Part shown: one piece after another, positions 63,766-64,000 of the stretch | How positions within the stretch are numbered: the first letter of the stretch is position 1 | How the letters are laid out: each line of letters opens with the position of its first letter | Assembly (NCBI RefSeq): GCF_019145235.1 | Contig: NZ_JAHSTV010000001.1 | Span: 310,001-374,000 of the forward strand | DNA length: 64,000 nt | Origin: Pseudomonas farris | GTDB lineage: Bacteria; Pseudomonadota; Gammaproteobacteria; Pseudomonadales; Pseudomonadaceae | Reading direction: 5' to 3' | Program-made: the position numbers and the translations under genes | Notes under the pieces: model-generated | Seen by the model: the letters and a program-made list of their open reading frames with translations, nothing else | Database searches by the model: none | Told to the model about the DNA's origin: nothing

Positions 63766-64000
63766 CTAACCTTCAATATTTGTAGTTTCTCCTAGGTGAT
63801 ACCCGATGTTCCTGATCGTGTAGTAACGAGGGGCAATAAGCTCTGCCGTGTAAAAACTGCCGTTCATGGCCGGTAATTTGCTTTTTGTACTCTCCCATCA
63901 GGCGTCTCAAATAACCGCGCTAATGACTACAGAATGAAGCGCCTCTGCCTACAAATATCAGCGACCCAGTCTGATTGTGGGTGGTGTCCGTCCCGACATA
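63766..64000. other. Terminal 235 bp without supported gene
   Basis: No open frame of convincing length on either strand, no tRNA and no repeat of the window's REP type. A 33-codon frame on the minus strand (63869-63767) lacks a ribosome site. Confidence 0.5.

Noticed and set aside
63767..63869. 33-codon frame on the minus strand at the window end
   Set aside because: No ribosome site and too short to judge; recorded as unsupported.

Overview
The window is ordinary chromosomal DNA of a fluorescent pseudomonad, most likely of the Pseudomonas fluorescens species complex. The evidence is the gene content and order (arcDABC; gcvH-gcvP-sdaA-gcvT behind a GcsR-type activator; ruvCAB-ybgC-tolQRAB-pal-cpoB-queE-queC; yebC-aspS; slyX-HIT-oprD; secA-argJ; mvaT-sbcB), the GC-rich codon use, and many copies of the 'GTGGGAGCGGGCTTGCTCGCG' type of extragenic palindrome. 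No prophage, IS element, transposase, CRISPR array or rRNA operon is visible.

Layout. 1-6.2 kb: two divergent arcD paralogues (the left one cut by the window edge) and the arginine deiminase operon arcDABC plus a small DUF5064 gene, with an ANR-like box in front of arcD. 6.4-14.3 kb: a sigma-54 activator of the TyrR/GcsR class and its target operon gcvH-gcvP-sdaA-gcvT, with three 18-bp boxes and a -24/-12 promoter visible. 14.4-15.5 kb: a possible small RNA, a cold-shock protein and an RDD protein. 15.6-29.3 kb, all on the minus strand: nadA, tRNA-Lys, queC, queE, the complete Tol-Pal operon, ybgC, ruvBAC, yebC and aspS. 29.4-35.7 kb: small regulatory or zinc-ribbon genes, a membrane-anchored cold-shock protein, slyX, a HIT protein, an OprD porin with a long leader, mscS and yajQ. 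35.9-46.2 kb: panE-like reductase, an orphan histidine kinase, a PduO-type adenosyltransferase, a Nudix/TMP-synthase-like fusion with a GST (both enclosed by inverted 87-bp repeats), argJ, secA and a DUF721 gene. 46.3-54.9 kb: HerA-like ATPase, an amino-acid type chemoreceptor, a three-gene glycosyltransferase/deacetylase/flippase-like operon, purU and mvaT. 54.9-63.4 kb: sbcB, then a tightly overlapping run RDD, SpoIIM, DUF4129, DUF4350 and MoxR, followed by DUF58. The last 600 bp look less well organised and hold one small unknown gene.

How it fits together. Several units concern amino-acid catabolism and energy: arginine fermentation (ArcABCD), glycine/serine breakdown (Gcv, SdaA), amino-acid sensing (the chemoreceptor) and OprD uptake. 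The Tol-Pal, SecA, MscS and OprD genes serve the envelope; Ruv, SbcB and the DUF721 protein serve DNA repair or replication; NadA, PanE, ArgJ, PurU and QueC/E serve biosynthesis.

The least understood parts are (i) the glycosyltransferase-DUF2334-flippase operon at 50.1-53.0 kb, (ii) the RDD-SpoIIM-DUF4129-DUF4350-MoxR-DUF58 cluster at 56.5-63.4 kb, (iii) the REPIN family, seven members of which are exactly 90 bp long, and (iv) candidate structured RNAs at 14.4 and 32.3 kb. All assignments come from reading the sequence; no database search was run.
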